Shown here in pieces: positions 24,701 through 36,600 of a stretch of DNA of 64,000 nt; positions within the stretch are counted from its first letter, which is position 1, and each line of letters begins with the position of its first letter. This DNA comes from Liolophura sinensis (lineage: Eukaryota; Mollusca; Polyplacophora; Chitonida; Chitonidae), in the NCBI RefSeq assembly GCF_032854445.1, contig NC_088303.1, forward strand, positions 3,171,501 to 3,235,500, given 5' to 3'. A program made the translations under genes and the position numbers. The notes under the pieces are model-generated. The model saw only the letters and a list, made by a program, of their open reading frames with translations, was not told the origin of the DNA and did not search any database.

Positions 24701-27602
24701 GCATTATGGTGGGTGGAAACCGGGCACAGCCCGGGGGAAACCCACGACCATGTGCAGGTTGCTGGCAGACCTTCTCACGTACAGCCGGAGAGGAAGCCAG
24801 CATGAGCTGGACTTGAACTCACATCGACCGCATTGGTGAGAGACTCCTGGGTCATTACGCTGCGCTAGCGCTTTAACCGACTGAGCCACGGAGGCCCCCA
24901 AAACGAAATGAAGTACCGTATGCATACTGTATAGCCTAGACTTGGGGGCACTTAACTCAGATAAACAGTCTGCAATGTATTCACGAATATGATTTAAGAG
25001 AAGGTACGAGGAAGTGCATCAAGATATAAAAAGTATTTGTATGAGATAATAAACCAGATTCAGGAGTAATGAGCTGACAGGAAGCGCATGGTTTGCTCAC
25101 AGCGAGTGGGAGAGGCATGGCAGTTCGCTGAGGTCTTTCTTTGTCTCCAGGCTTCTCCTCATACGGCAAACTCCGCTGTAACAGCTCCAGAATATGTTCA
25201 ATCATTCTTGACACCAGCACTGGGTCCTGAGACAGGATCTTCCAAATCTCCACTACGTTACTGAGGGGCAGAACAAGAAAGTACCCTCAGTAAACACACA
25301 AAACACTCTAGCTATTCTTGTAGACTGAGACCATCATCATAAATATGTTTGCTGAGTGTAGCACCACTCCCCCCCATCCCCCCCCCCCCCAAAAAAAGTC
25401 AAAAAGTAAAAACCACTTTATAATGTTTAGGTTTTGGTACTGGAAGTTGAAATTTGGACACATTTGTTGTATGGCCTTAAGTGAGAAATGGCATTGCGGA
25501 ACCCGAAACATATTCTTAAGTTGTTATTGTTATTGCCAAAAACCACGAAATTTTCTTTTACACATGTGTTTCTGTAAAAGCTTTATATTTTTCAGTAGCC
25601 TGCAATAAAAAAAAATTTTACATCCAACCTACCGTATTATATTCTGTACAGCAAAATGAAAAGGCCATAATATAACAATGGATTCAGAGAAACCACAATC
25701 TTAATCCCATATCTTTGAACCCTTGCAATATTATAAAAGCAGTGTAAGTTTGAATTGCATATAGAAAGGATAAAGTTTTCCTGAAAAACAATGCCAAACC
25801 ATCACTCAAAAAATGGTTATCTTCATTTTTCAACCTTTTTAACCGCTTTGGAAACCAATACTTTGAAACATTGTGAGAGAGTTATGGAATGCAGGGAAAT
25901 GATTCAACTAGTTTTATGAAGCTTCCATCTTTAGTGACATTTTCATATCATTTCATAAATCATTTTCATAATAACTGTAATCATAAACTCCACTGAAAAA
26001 GGTGCTTTAGTGGTCAAAAAGGTTGAAGATTAACAGTAAAGAGAAAATTACCACAAGCTATATTTGAGCCAATGAAATGACAGAGCTTACTCATCAAAAG
26101 GAAGAGGGAAGGTGAGTAGGGAGGTGAGTACAGGTATCAGGTGATGACTGGACATGGTTCTGATAGACCTCAGGGTGCCAGTACGTGTCTGCTGAACTTC
26201 TATCACACTCAGCTTCTGGTGCAACGACAACAGTATAGAGGAGACCTAAAACACAGAGAGAACAGGCAAACCGGGATAATGTCTGTAAGGACATTTATTA
26301 CTGAGGTCAACGTACTACTTGTTGTTGTTTTTCTCCTTTGGCTAACTGAAAAAACAAGTGATATCAAATATATGAGTAACTGACATAGAATTTTGCCAAA
26401 AAAATGCTTTTTTGGAGGCAAATATTAAATGACCAATGACCTTCCCAAGTTGCTGATGAACTTCTCGAATGTGATGTACTCACACCTAATTTTAGTGGAA
26501 GACAACTGGTTTCCAATGAATGGAAAACTGCACAAACAGATGCACCAAGGCTCCATGAAAAAAGAGAACCCCAGGAGATTGTGCCAGCTGTTGGGAGTCG
26601 CACATTTCATGTGGGTCGTGTCCTACTTTCTCATGAGAGAAGAATTACTGGCACACACACACAGACAAACAAGAGGCTCACCTCCTTGACAACCTCTGTT
26701 CCTCTGGCCTTAAGGATTCCATTCAGCACAACGCAGGCCCCTGAGGAACTATGGGACTGAGGGTCGATCAGGCCCTCAAACAAACCCTCGAGAAACACCT
26801 GTAACTGGTCCGCTGGCAACTTCTTAGACACCACCTGCAAAATATCAAATGGAAATTGACTAATTACATGCCAAGAAATACGGCCAACACTCTTTACCGT
26901 CAATTCCAGAAAGAATGCATGAAATAAGAAATCATAAAGAAATTAAAAAAAAATATTTTCCTTCTGATGTGTTCTCTAAGTTCGTCAGATAGAATTAGGG
27001 TAATTAATGATGTGATGTTAAAGACCTTTGCCAAATCGTTGACCACCCCAAACAGGACGTTGGGGTCTGTTTTCTTCAGCCGCTCCTTCAGTGTGGGTAA
27101 GGCCTCCACCATCTGGTCTTTCTCATCTGGTAGACTGCCTGAATCACACAACAAATACTATGCTTTAGCTACAATTTCACTTCAAATGATTCGGAGAATT
27201 CTACTGCTCTCGAGTGTTGTGAAGTTTGCTTGGAAGGTGGTATATTCCATTGGAAAAGCAGAAACATTATTTAAGACCTTAATTTTCTTCTATAAATGCA
27301 CTTTCTTGTGGTGAATTTTTGGGGCAAATCCAGTATTTATTAATCACAAACTTACCAACAAAATATCGTCGTCATATGACTGAAAAATTGTTGAGTACGA
27401 CGTTAAACCCCAAGCACTCACCAACAAAATATGTGATAGAACATCAATTTCAGGTATATGCTATACCTTCATATCTGAGGTGGATTCTGAGGACATTCTG
27501 TACACAGTCAATGGCCAGCTGTCTAACAGTAACGCAAGGGTCAGTACAACGAGGAATGAGGCGAGCCAAGATGCGACCAAGGTTGTCAAACTTCACAGCA
27601 TC
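15006..27602 (-). CDS. MROH1: MROH1 exons 26-41 (C-terminal third)
   Basis: Exons in transcript order: 27602-27467, 27138-27026, 26834-26682, 26245-26091, 25260-25101, 23912-23775, 21293-21211, 20692-20555, 19708-19594, 18918-18772, 18290-18102, 17827-17672, 16379-16245, 15842-15740, 15337-15272, 15088-15006. Exon 32 is a short charged insert (DKKEEVNTKDKKSANIVRES) in the place where the human protein also has a poorly conserved linker. Exon 35 ends with a GC donor. Exon 36 carries YSTTVLSAMMAGMDDKED. Exons 39-41 form the last HEAT-like unit ending LLHEY-stop. The 3' end faces the C18orf63 homologue, with 1,786 bp between the two stop codons. Confidence 0.92.
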
Positions 27603-30600
27603 CTGAAACATTTAGAGTAGACCCAACATTTCATGGAGGAAGAATTCATAATGCTATACTAACATGATATAAACAAATATATTATAAAGTGATGACATCT
27701 TTGTTTATTGAAGGTAGCTTGGTCAATTTACAATGAAACTGTTTTTACCCAAGGCCTTCACAGAGAGAGAACAATATATTAGAAATATGTACTTCAGAGT
27801 CCAATCAAAAAATACATCAATATATATATAAAACAAGATAAAGTATCAAATCACTGAGCAAATTTATTTGCAGAAAAAGTTGTACTGGAAGTTCCTTACA
27901 GATAACTCAGCAGCTAGCCAGCCAATCAGTGGTCTGCCAGTGGTAAAACCTGTGGAAGTTTTTACTCATACCATGGTGGCCAGCATATTGTGCATGGAGG
28001 AACTCAGAGTGCCTGGAGTAAACCACCAACCTTTGGCAAGGTGTACCTAACTTGCCCATGTCAGACAGACTATGTGTCATACCAGTGAAAGGCAAGTGGT
28101 TTTCAGCAAATCTGAAGTAAGACAACACAAGAAAACGCCGTCAACCACTAAGTGCCCCAAAGTCCCAAAGAACAATGGAGGCAGGAGAGTCTAAGCAAGT
28201 GGTTTTCAGCAAATCTGAAGTAAGACAACACAAGAAAGCACCGTCAACCACTAAGTGCCCCAAAGCCCCCAAGAACAATGGAGGCAGGAGAGTCTTAGCA
28301 AGTGGTTTTCAGCAAATCTGGAGTAAGACAACACAAGAAAGCGCCGTCAACCACTAAGTGCCCCAAAGTCCCAAAGAACAATAGAGGCAGGAGAGTCTTA
28401 GCAAGTGGTTTTCAGCAAATCTGGAGTAAGACAACACAAGAAAGCACCGTCAATGACTAACTGCCCCCAAGTCCCCAAGAACAATGGAGGCAGGAGAGTC
28501 TAAGCAAGTGGTTTTCAGCAAATCTGAAGTTAAACAACACAAGAAAGCACTGTCAATGACTAACTGCCCCCAAGTCCCCAAAAACAATGGAGGCAGCAGA
28601 GTAAGCAAGTGGTTTTCAGCAAATCTGAAGTAAGACAACACAAGAAAGCACCATCAATGACTAGCTGCCCCCAAGTCCCCAAAAACAATGGAGGCAGGAG
28701 AGTCTAAGCAAGTGGTTTTCAGCAAATCTGAAGTAAAACAACACAAGAAAGCACCGTCAATGACTAACTGCTCCCAAGTCCCCAAAAACAATGGAGGCAG
28801 GAGAGTAAGCAAGTGGTTTTCAGCAAATCTGAAGTAAGACAACACAAGAAAGCACCGTCAATGACTAACTGCCCGCAAGTCCCCAAGAACAATGGAGGCA
28901 GGGGAGTCTTAGCAAGTGGTTTTCAGCAAATCTGAAGTAAGACAACACAAGAAAGCACAGTCAATGACTAACTGCCCCCCAAGTCCTCAAGAACAATTTA
29001 GGCAGAAGAGTCTAAGCAAGTGGTTTTCAGCAAATCTGAAGTAAGACAACACAAGAAAGCACCGTCAATGACTAACTGCCCCAAAGCCCCCAAGAACAAT
29101 GGAGGCAGGAGAGTCTTAGCAAGTGGTTTTCAGCAAATCTGACGTAAGACAACACAAGAAAGCACCGTCAACCACTATGTGCCCTTAAGTTCCCAAGAAC
29201 AATGGAGGCAGGAGAGTCTTAGCAAGTGGTTTTCTGCAAATCTGATGTAAGACAACACAAGAAAGCACCGTCAACCTCTAAGTGCCCCCAAGCACTCAAG
29301 AGGCAGTAGAGTCTTAGCAAGTGGTTTCCAGCCAGCTTCATGTATGACAACACCAGAAAGCAACACTGGCCACTTATTGTCAAGTACAATGGAAGCATGG
29401 GATCTAGGAAATGTTCTGCTTGAGAATGATACAGAGTGAATGTGGAACACTGAAAAGTTCTTTGCAGTGCACCATGTTCCCACAGCAGAAGCCAAGCAGT
29501 GGAATGCTACCTGTGTGTCAGAAGTGGGCTAGCAGCAAGCCAGTGGCATAACCCACTGAGTACCTTTAGACTGGCTGGCAATACCATTATTTACCAAATC
29601 CTTTATTCCTGAACGCTTTTCGCACTAGAAAATGAGTACATGTTCAACTTTTGTAACATTTTGCAATGGCAACAAAGTTAACAAGTGTTATATTTAAGTC
29701 AATATTGTTGAAAAAAATTAAAAATATGACTTCAATCACCATTCCTCACTACATGCATGTTCCAGAAATAAATTAAAATGGTTTCAATTAATTAACAAAT
29801 TATTAAGCAGAGCATATACGTATAATGCATGAGTATTTGGAGTCAATCACAAAAAGCGTCTTCAGTCAGTCAAACAAAGCATCTTCAGTCAATCACACAA
29901 AATCATACAAAGCATCTTCAGTCAATCACACAAAGCATCTTCAGTCAATCACACAAAGCATCTTCAGTCAATCACACAAAGCATCTTCAGTCAATCACAC
30001 AAAGCATCTTCAGTGAATAAGTGCTTTGTAGACTCAACCTCAGTATGAGTCCTGACTCACCCCAATCCCTTGGGTCATGTTTTCCAGGTAAAAATCTGTA
30101 ATCATCAAACAGGTGTTCAGTGCTCTTTCTCTCTCATGCTCATGTAATGACAGGATCCACGGAACCAATTGCTGCAATAGACCAGGATGAGGCACATTTT
30201 TCACTTGTAGTTTTATATTCACATTCTTTCTGGTTTTGAAAATTGAGCTAGGGAAAGGGTGTAACAGGAAAATCGGAGAAACAAATTGGAGGAAAAAGTT
30301 GCAAGATAAGTTCTTTATCTTGTCATGTGTAATAAAGACTAATGGTGCCATCATTTCTTTATTTACTTGGTTATTGTTTATGCAGAAGTTGCTCAGGATA
30401 AACTAATGACCTTTGGCAGATTATTAGCTAACTTGTGCAGATGTAAAGTACAAATATGCACACCATCTTGGTGGAAGACAAGTAGTCTTGAATAAACACT
30501 AGACTGTGACAATAGCTACAAAAGTGCTGCTGACACCAAAGATCCATAAGCAGTAAGAGCAAGAGTAACTGGTGGATATAGTATTTTGACTGGCAGTTAT

Positions 30601-33600
30601 CGTCATTATTTTGACTGACAGTGGTGATAAGTCAATTAGTCCTTCACCTACCTTGTAAATGCTGTCCATTCCGCCAGGAGACACATTCTTAATTAGAAGT
30701 TCCTTGATTAAGTCATGAAGTGCCTCCATTGTGGCATTCATCAAAACCTCTGCGTCCAGCATATCTTTATATGCCTCCTCTTTGTTTTTCTTGGCACTAA
30801 CCCCATCTGGTGGCAGCGGGAACACACAATCCAAAGCTGTTTTCACCAATTCAAAAATTTCAGCTTCAGGAAGACAAGGTTCCAGTTTACTGCACGTGTC
30901 AAGGAAATCAGCCATTTGTCGTATTATGAACAAATAAACAGGTAACATCTTAACAGCTTTTGCCTTTTTCTAATTTCCATGAATAAAATATGGAATAAAT
31001 CACATTCACAAGATCTTGTGGCTCTCAGAAGGTGAACACCACTTATTCCAAATATTCAGCTCATTGCTTTCAACAAGTCTTAATGTTTTAATCATGTTTT
31101 AAACAAAATCCTGTTCTAACATTTCATTTATTTGCGAACACTAATTCATATCTCAATTTGACTTTATCTCTCCTTCCAAGGTTAGGATACACAAGTTCAG
31201 CACAGGCATTCATTGCCAGAGCCCGAGTCTCATTGTTAATGCTGGACGTGCTCTCCCCTCTCATATAGCTCTGAAAATAAAAACAAAACGATCAAGTGTG
31301 TCAGATCACCTCTTTTGGTGAAGGTGTACTGTGTCTGCAGGGGGCTGGGGTGTAAGGCCTTAGCTATCAACTCTTGTCTCACCTGTAGATGGGTAAGGAG
31401 ATCACCTCTCTTGGTGAAGGTGTACTGTGTCTGTAGGTGGCTGAGGTGTAAGGCCTTAGCTATCAATTCTTGTCTCACATGTAGATGGGTAAGGAGATCA
31501 CCTCTCTTGGTGAAGGTGTACTGTGTCTGTAGGTGGCTGAGGTGTAAGGCCTTAGCTATCAACTCTTGCCTCACCTGTAGATGGGTAAGGAGATCACCTC
31601 TCTTGGTGAAGGTGTACTGTGTCTGTAGGTGGCTGAGGTGTAAGGCCTTAGCTATCAATTCTTTTCTCACCTGTAGATGGGTAAGGAGATCACCTCTCTT
31701 GGTGAAGGTGTACTGTGTCTGCAGGGGGCTGGGGTGTAAGGCCTTAGCTATCAATTCTTGTCTCACCTGTAGATGGGTAAGGAGATCACCTCTCTTGGTG
31801 AAGGTGTACTGTGTCCGCAGGTGGCTGAGGTGTAAGGCCTTAGCTATCAATTCTTGTCTCACCTGTAGATGGGTAAGGAGATCACCTCTCTTGGTGAAGG
31901 TGTACTGTGTCTGTAGGTGGCTGAGGTGTAAGGCCTTAGCTATCAATTCTTGTCTCACCTGTAGATGGGTAAGGAGATCACCTCTCTTGGTGAAGGTGTA
32001 CTGTGTCTGCAGGGGGCTGGGGTGTAAGGCCTTAGCTATCAATTCTTGTCTCACCTGTAGATGGGTAAGGAGATCACCTCTCTTGGTGAAGGTGTACTGT
32101 GTCTGCAGGAGGCTGGGGTGTAAGGTTTTAGCTATCAACTCTTGTCTCACCTGTAGATGGGTAAGGAGATCACCTCTCTTGGTGAAGGTGTACTGTGTCT
32201 GTAGGTGGCTGAGGTGTAAGGCCTTAGCTATCAATTCTTGTCTCACCTGTAGATGGGTAAGGAGATCACCTCTATTGGTGAAGGTGTACTGTGGCTGAGG
32301 TGTAAGGCCTTAGCTATCAATTCTTGTCTCACCTGTAGATGGGTAAGGAGATCACCTCTCTTGGTGAAGGTGTACTGTGTCTGCAGGAGGCTGGGGTGTA
32401 AGGTCTTAGCTATCAATTCTTGTCTCACCTGTAGATGGGTAAGGAGATCACCTCTATTGGTGAAGGTGTACTGTGGCTGAGGTGTAAGGCCTTAGCTATC
32501 AATTCTTGTCTCACCTGTAGATGGGTAAGGAGATCACCTCTCTTGGTGAAGGTGTACTGTGTCTGCAGGGGGCTGGGGTGTAAGGCCTTAGCTATCAATT
32601 CTTGTCTCACATGTAGATGGGTAAGGAGATCACCTCTCTTGGTGAAGGTGTACTGTGTCTGCAGGGGGCTGAGGTGTAAGGCCTTAGCTATCAATTCTTG
32701 TCTCACCTGTAGATGGGTAAGGAGATCACCTCTCTTGGTGAAGGTGTACTGTGTCTGCAGGAGGCTGGGGTGTAAGGTCTTAGCTATCAATTCTTGTCTC
32801 ACCTGTAGATCGGTAAGGAGATCACCTCTATTGGTGAAGGTGTACTGTGGCTGGGGTGTAAGGCCTTAGCTATCAATTCTTGTCTCACCTGTAGATGGGT
32901 AAGGAGATCACCTCTCTTGGTGAAGGTGTACTGTGTCTGCAGGGGGCTGGGGTGTAAGGCCTTAGCTATCAATTCTTGTCTCACATGTAGATGGGTACGG
33001 AGATCACCTCTCTTGGTGAAGGTGTACTGTGTCTGCAGGGGGCTGAGGTGTAAGGCCTTAGCTATCAATTTGTGTCTCACTTGTAGATGGGTAAGGAGAT
33101 CACCTCTCTTGGTGAAGGTGTACTGTGTCTGTAGGTGGCTGAGGTGTAAGGCCTTAGCTATCAATTCTTTTCTCACCTGTAGATGGGTAAGGAGATCACC
33201 TCTCTTGGTAAAGGTGTACTGTGTCTGTAGGTGGCTGGGGTGTAAGGCCTTTGCTATCAACTCCATGGTCCGGATTAGGTTCTGCTTCACACTGTAGTCC
33301 TTCAGTACAAAAAATACATGTAAAAACTTACTCATGGCGATATTCAGACTTAAATTACAAGTCATAACTAATTCCATTCTTTCTATGACTCTTTCTTTGG
33401 TGCATTCTTTAGTCAGGTTTAACAATTATATTATAGAAAAGAGTGAGAGAGTGCTTGGGGTTTAACGTCGTACTCAACAATTTTTCAGTCATATGACGAC
33501 GAAGGAATCCTTAGGGTGCATATACGTGTAATGTGCCTCCTTGTAGAAGGACAGATTTCCACCGCGCTTTTATCTAATGCTGCTTCACTGAGACGACTTA

Positions 33601-36600
33601 CCGAGGGCAAGTAAGCCGCCCCGCCCGAGTCATTATACTGATACGGGTCAACCAGTTGTTGCACTATCCCCTTCATGCTGAACGCCAAGCGAGGAAGTTA
33701 CAACTTCCTCTTTTAATATTATAGAAAAGAAGTTATGAAACAATGCATCTTAACAGTCAAGTAATTCTGAAAAATAAAAGTGTGAAATTAGTGCAAGGAC
33801 ATGTGGACACCATTACATGGAGCTTAATTATGGAAAATACTCTCCAGCTCAATTACATATTTCATTTTCAAATGAATGTGGCGTTTTAACCCATAATGAT
33901 CCATTGGATTGCTTGTTGTCAGGTGAGCCCCCTGAAGGCCTTAATTAAGATCTCACCTTGACATTGACCAGGTAGGGATTAATTGTTCTGAGTATAGTGG
34001 CCTCCATCCTTGACACGATCAGAGAGGGCGGCGAGTACAGGGTGACAAATCCATAACACAACATCAGCGTAGCCTTGATCTTTTCTGTGTCACCATCAGA
34101 CTTGTCTTGCTACAACACCACCATGGAGAACCCCAGTTCACTGCCTATCTCATATAATGATATGTATGTTTGTGATGCCAAAGTTTCAGCAACTACCTGT
34201 ACAAAATTTACTTTGTTCCCAGTAATGGTTAGAAAGCAAAGGGCATGTACATGTACTAAAGACTGCCAGCATTCGCAAGTGAATAGAAATGATCGCATTT
34301 TTTCTTGGGGCCCACTGCACCTTTTTTTTTTTCGTATAATTTTACCACAGCTTTTTTACTACACAGCAATGTTCTATTTAACAACTTAACCAACAAGGAC
34401 TATCTCAATCCTTATCATTTTGCTTTTAAGACATAAAGTTTGACACTAGTGTGCCTCTTTAAGGTTTCTTCATATAAAGCTGTTACTGATAAAGCGACTG
34501 AAAACATATGGGCCCTAAGTTATACGACTGTGTTCACTGACCTTCATAAAGCTGAGGAGTCCACCAGACTTCTTGCTCAGGTCAGTCTTAACCACACTGT
34601 CCAGTTTGCTAAGGACAGCATCCAAGTGAGAAGAGGCACAGAATCCTAGAGCTATGGCACAACCCTGGATGAAGGACAATCATATTTATAAGTACTATCA
34701 TTTTTTGTTTCTATTTGATTGTTGTTTAGCCCCAAACTCCAGAATTTTACACCCATATGTTGGTGGCTATGTTCACAGGTGGGGAGAAGCACAGTGCCTG
34801 GGATAAATCCACCATTTATGACATGTGATATTGATGGAAGGCATCCCATATGTGACACGATATTGATGGACGGTATCCCATATGTGACACGACATTGATG
34901 GTCGGCATCCCATATGTGACAGGTGATATTGACAGAAGGCATCCCACATGTGACATGTGATATTGATGGAAGGCATCCCATATGTGACATGTGATATTGA
35001 TGGATGGCATCACATATGTGACATGTGATACTGATGGACGGTATCCCATATGTGACACGTGATATTGATGGATGGCATCCCATATGTGACATGTGATACT
35101 GATGGACGGTATCCCATATGTGACGTGATACTGATGGACGGTATCCCATATGTGACGTGTGATATTGATGGATGGCATCCCATATGTGACATGTGATACT
35201 GATGGACGGTATCCCACATGTGACGTGATATTGATGGACGGTATCCCATATGTGACATGTGATACTGATGGATGGCATCCCATGTGTGACACGATATTGA
35301 TGCACAGCATCCCATATGTGACATGTGATACTGATGGACGGTATCCCATATGTGACATGTAATATTGATGGACGGCATCCCATATGTGACACTTGATATT
35401 GATGGAAGGCATGATATTGATAGAAGGCATCCCATTAACCATTTTTGACTCCCATGTGTGACACGATATTGATCGACGGCATCCCATATGTGACATGTGA
35501 TACTGATGGATGGCATCCCATGTGTGACACGATATTGATGCACAGCATCCCATATGTGACACGATATTGATGGACGGCATTCCATATGTGACATGTAATA
35601 TTGATGGACGGCATCCCTTATGTGACATGTGATATTGATGGAAGGCATCCCATCTCAAGCGGATTTCATGTATGACCACACAAGACTCAAAGTCCGACCT
35701 CAATTGGGATTGAACCCATGCCTCTAGGTTACAAATGGAGAGACCCAACACCAGGGTTTCACTACATGTAGGCTTTCAAAAGTGGGAGTCAAGATGACGC
35801 AGTGTAAATTTTTAAGGGCATCACAAGGCATTTTGTGGGCACAGTAAAAACTCGGAGAATCATGTTAATTATGATGTTAGACTGTTAGACCAGTTTTACA
35901 GCTAATGTTAGACTGTTAGGCCAGTTTCACAGCTAATGTTAGACTGTTAGACCAGTTTCACAGCTAATGTTAGACTGTTAGATCAGTTTCACAGCTAATG
36001 TTAGACTGTTAGACCAGTTTCATGTTAGACTGTTAGATCAGTTTCACAGCTAATGTTAGACTGTTAGACCAGTTTCACAGCTAATGTTAGACTGTTAGAC
36101 CAGTTTCACAGCTAATGTTAGACTGTTAGACCAGTTTCACAGCTAATGTTAGACTGTTAGATCAGTTTCACAGCTAATGTTAGACTGTTAGATCAGTTTC
36201 ACAGCTAATGTTAGACTGTTAGACCAGTTTCACAGCTAATGTTAGACTGTTAGACCAGTTTCACAGCTAATGTTAGACTGTTAGACCAGTTTCACAGCTA
36301 ATGTTAGACTGCTAGACCAGTTTCACAGCTAATGTTAGACTGTTAGACCAGTGTCACAGCTAATGTTAGACTGTTAGACCAGTTTCACAGCTAATGTTAG
36401 ACTGTTAGATCAGTTCCACAGCTAATGTTAGACTGTTAGACCAGTTTCACAGCTCATGTTAGACTGTTAGATCAGTTTCACAGCTCATGTAAGACTGTTA
36501 GACCAGTTTCACAGCTCATGTTAGACTGTTAGACCAGTTTCACAGCTCATGTTAGACTGTTAGGCCAGTTTCACAGCTAATGTTAGACTGTTAGACCAGT

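Noticed and set aside
24840-24899. Possible tRNA gene from A-box and B-box sequence
   Set aside because: Part of a SINE head with tail and target-site duplication; no intact cloverleaf.
28091-29365. CRISPR-like regular repeats
   Set aside because: The whole ~103-bp unit is repeated with no unique spacers, and the window is eukaryotic.
31315-33297. Plus-strand cysteine-rich repeat ORFs (VYCVCR, LTCRWVRRSPLL)
   Set aside because: Antisense of the exon 22-derived 96-bp array; the minus strand explains the sequence.
34652-35751. Overlapping 200-311 residue ORFs with HIWDAVHQYH-type repeats
   Set aside because: A 34-bp array with 31-bp variants is open in several frames; no homology or splice sites.
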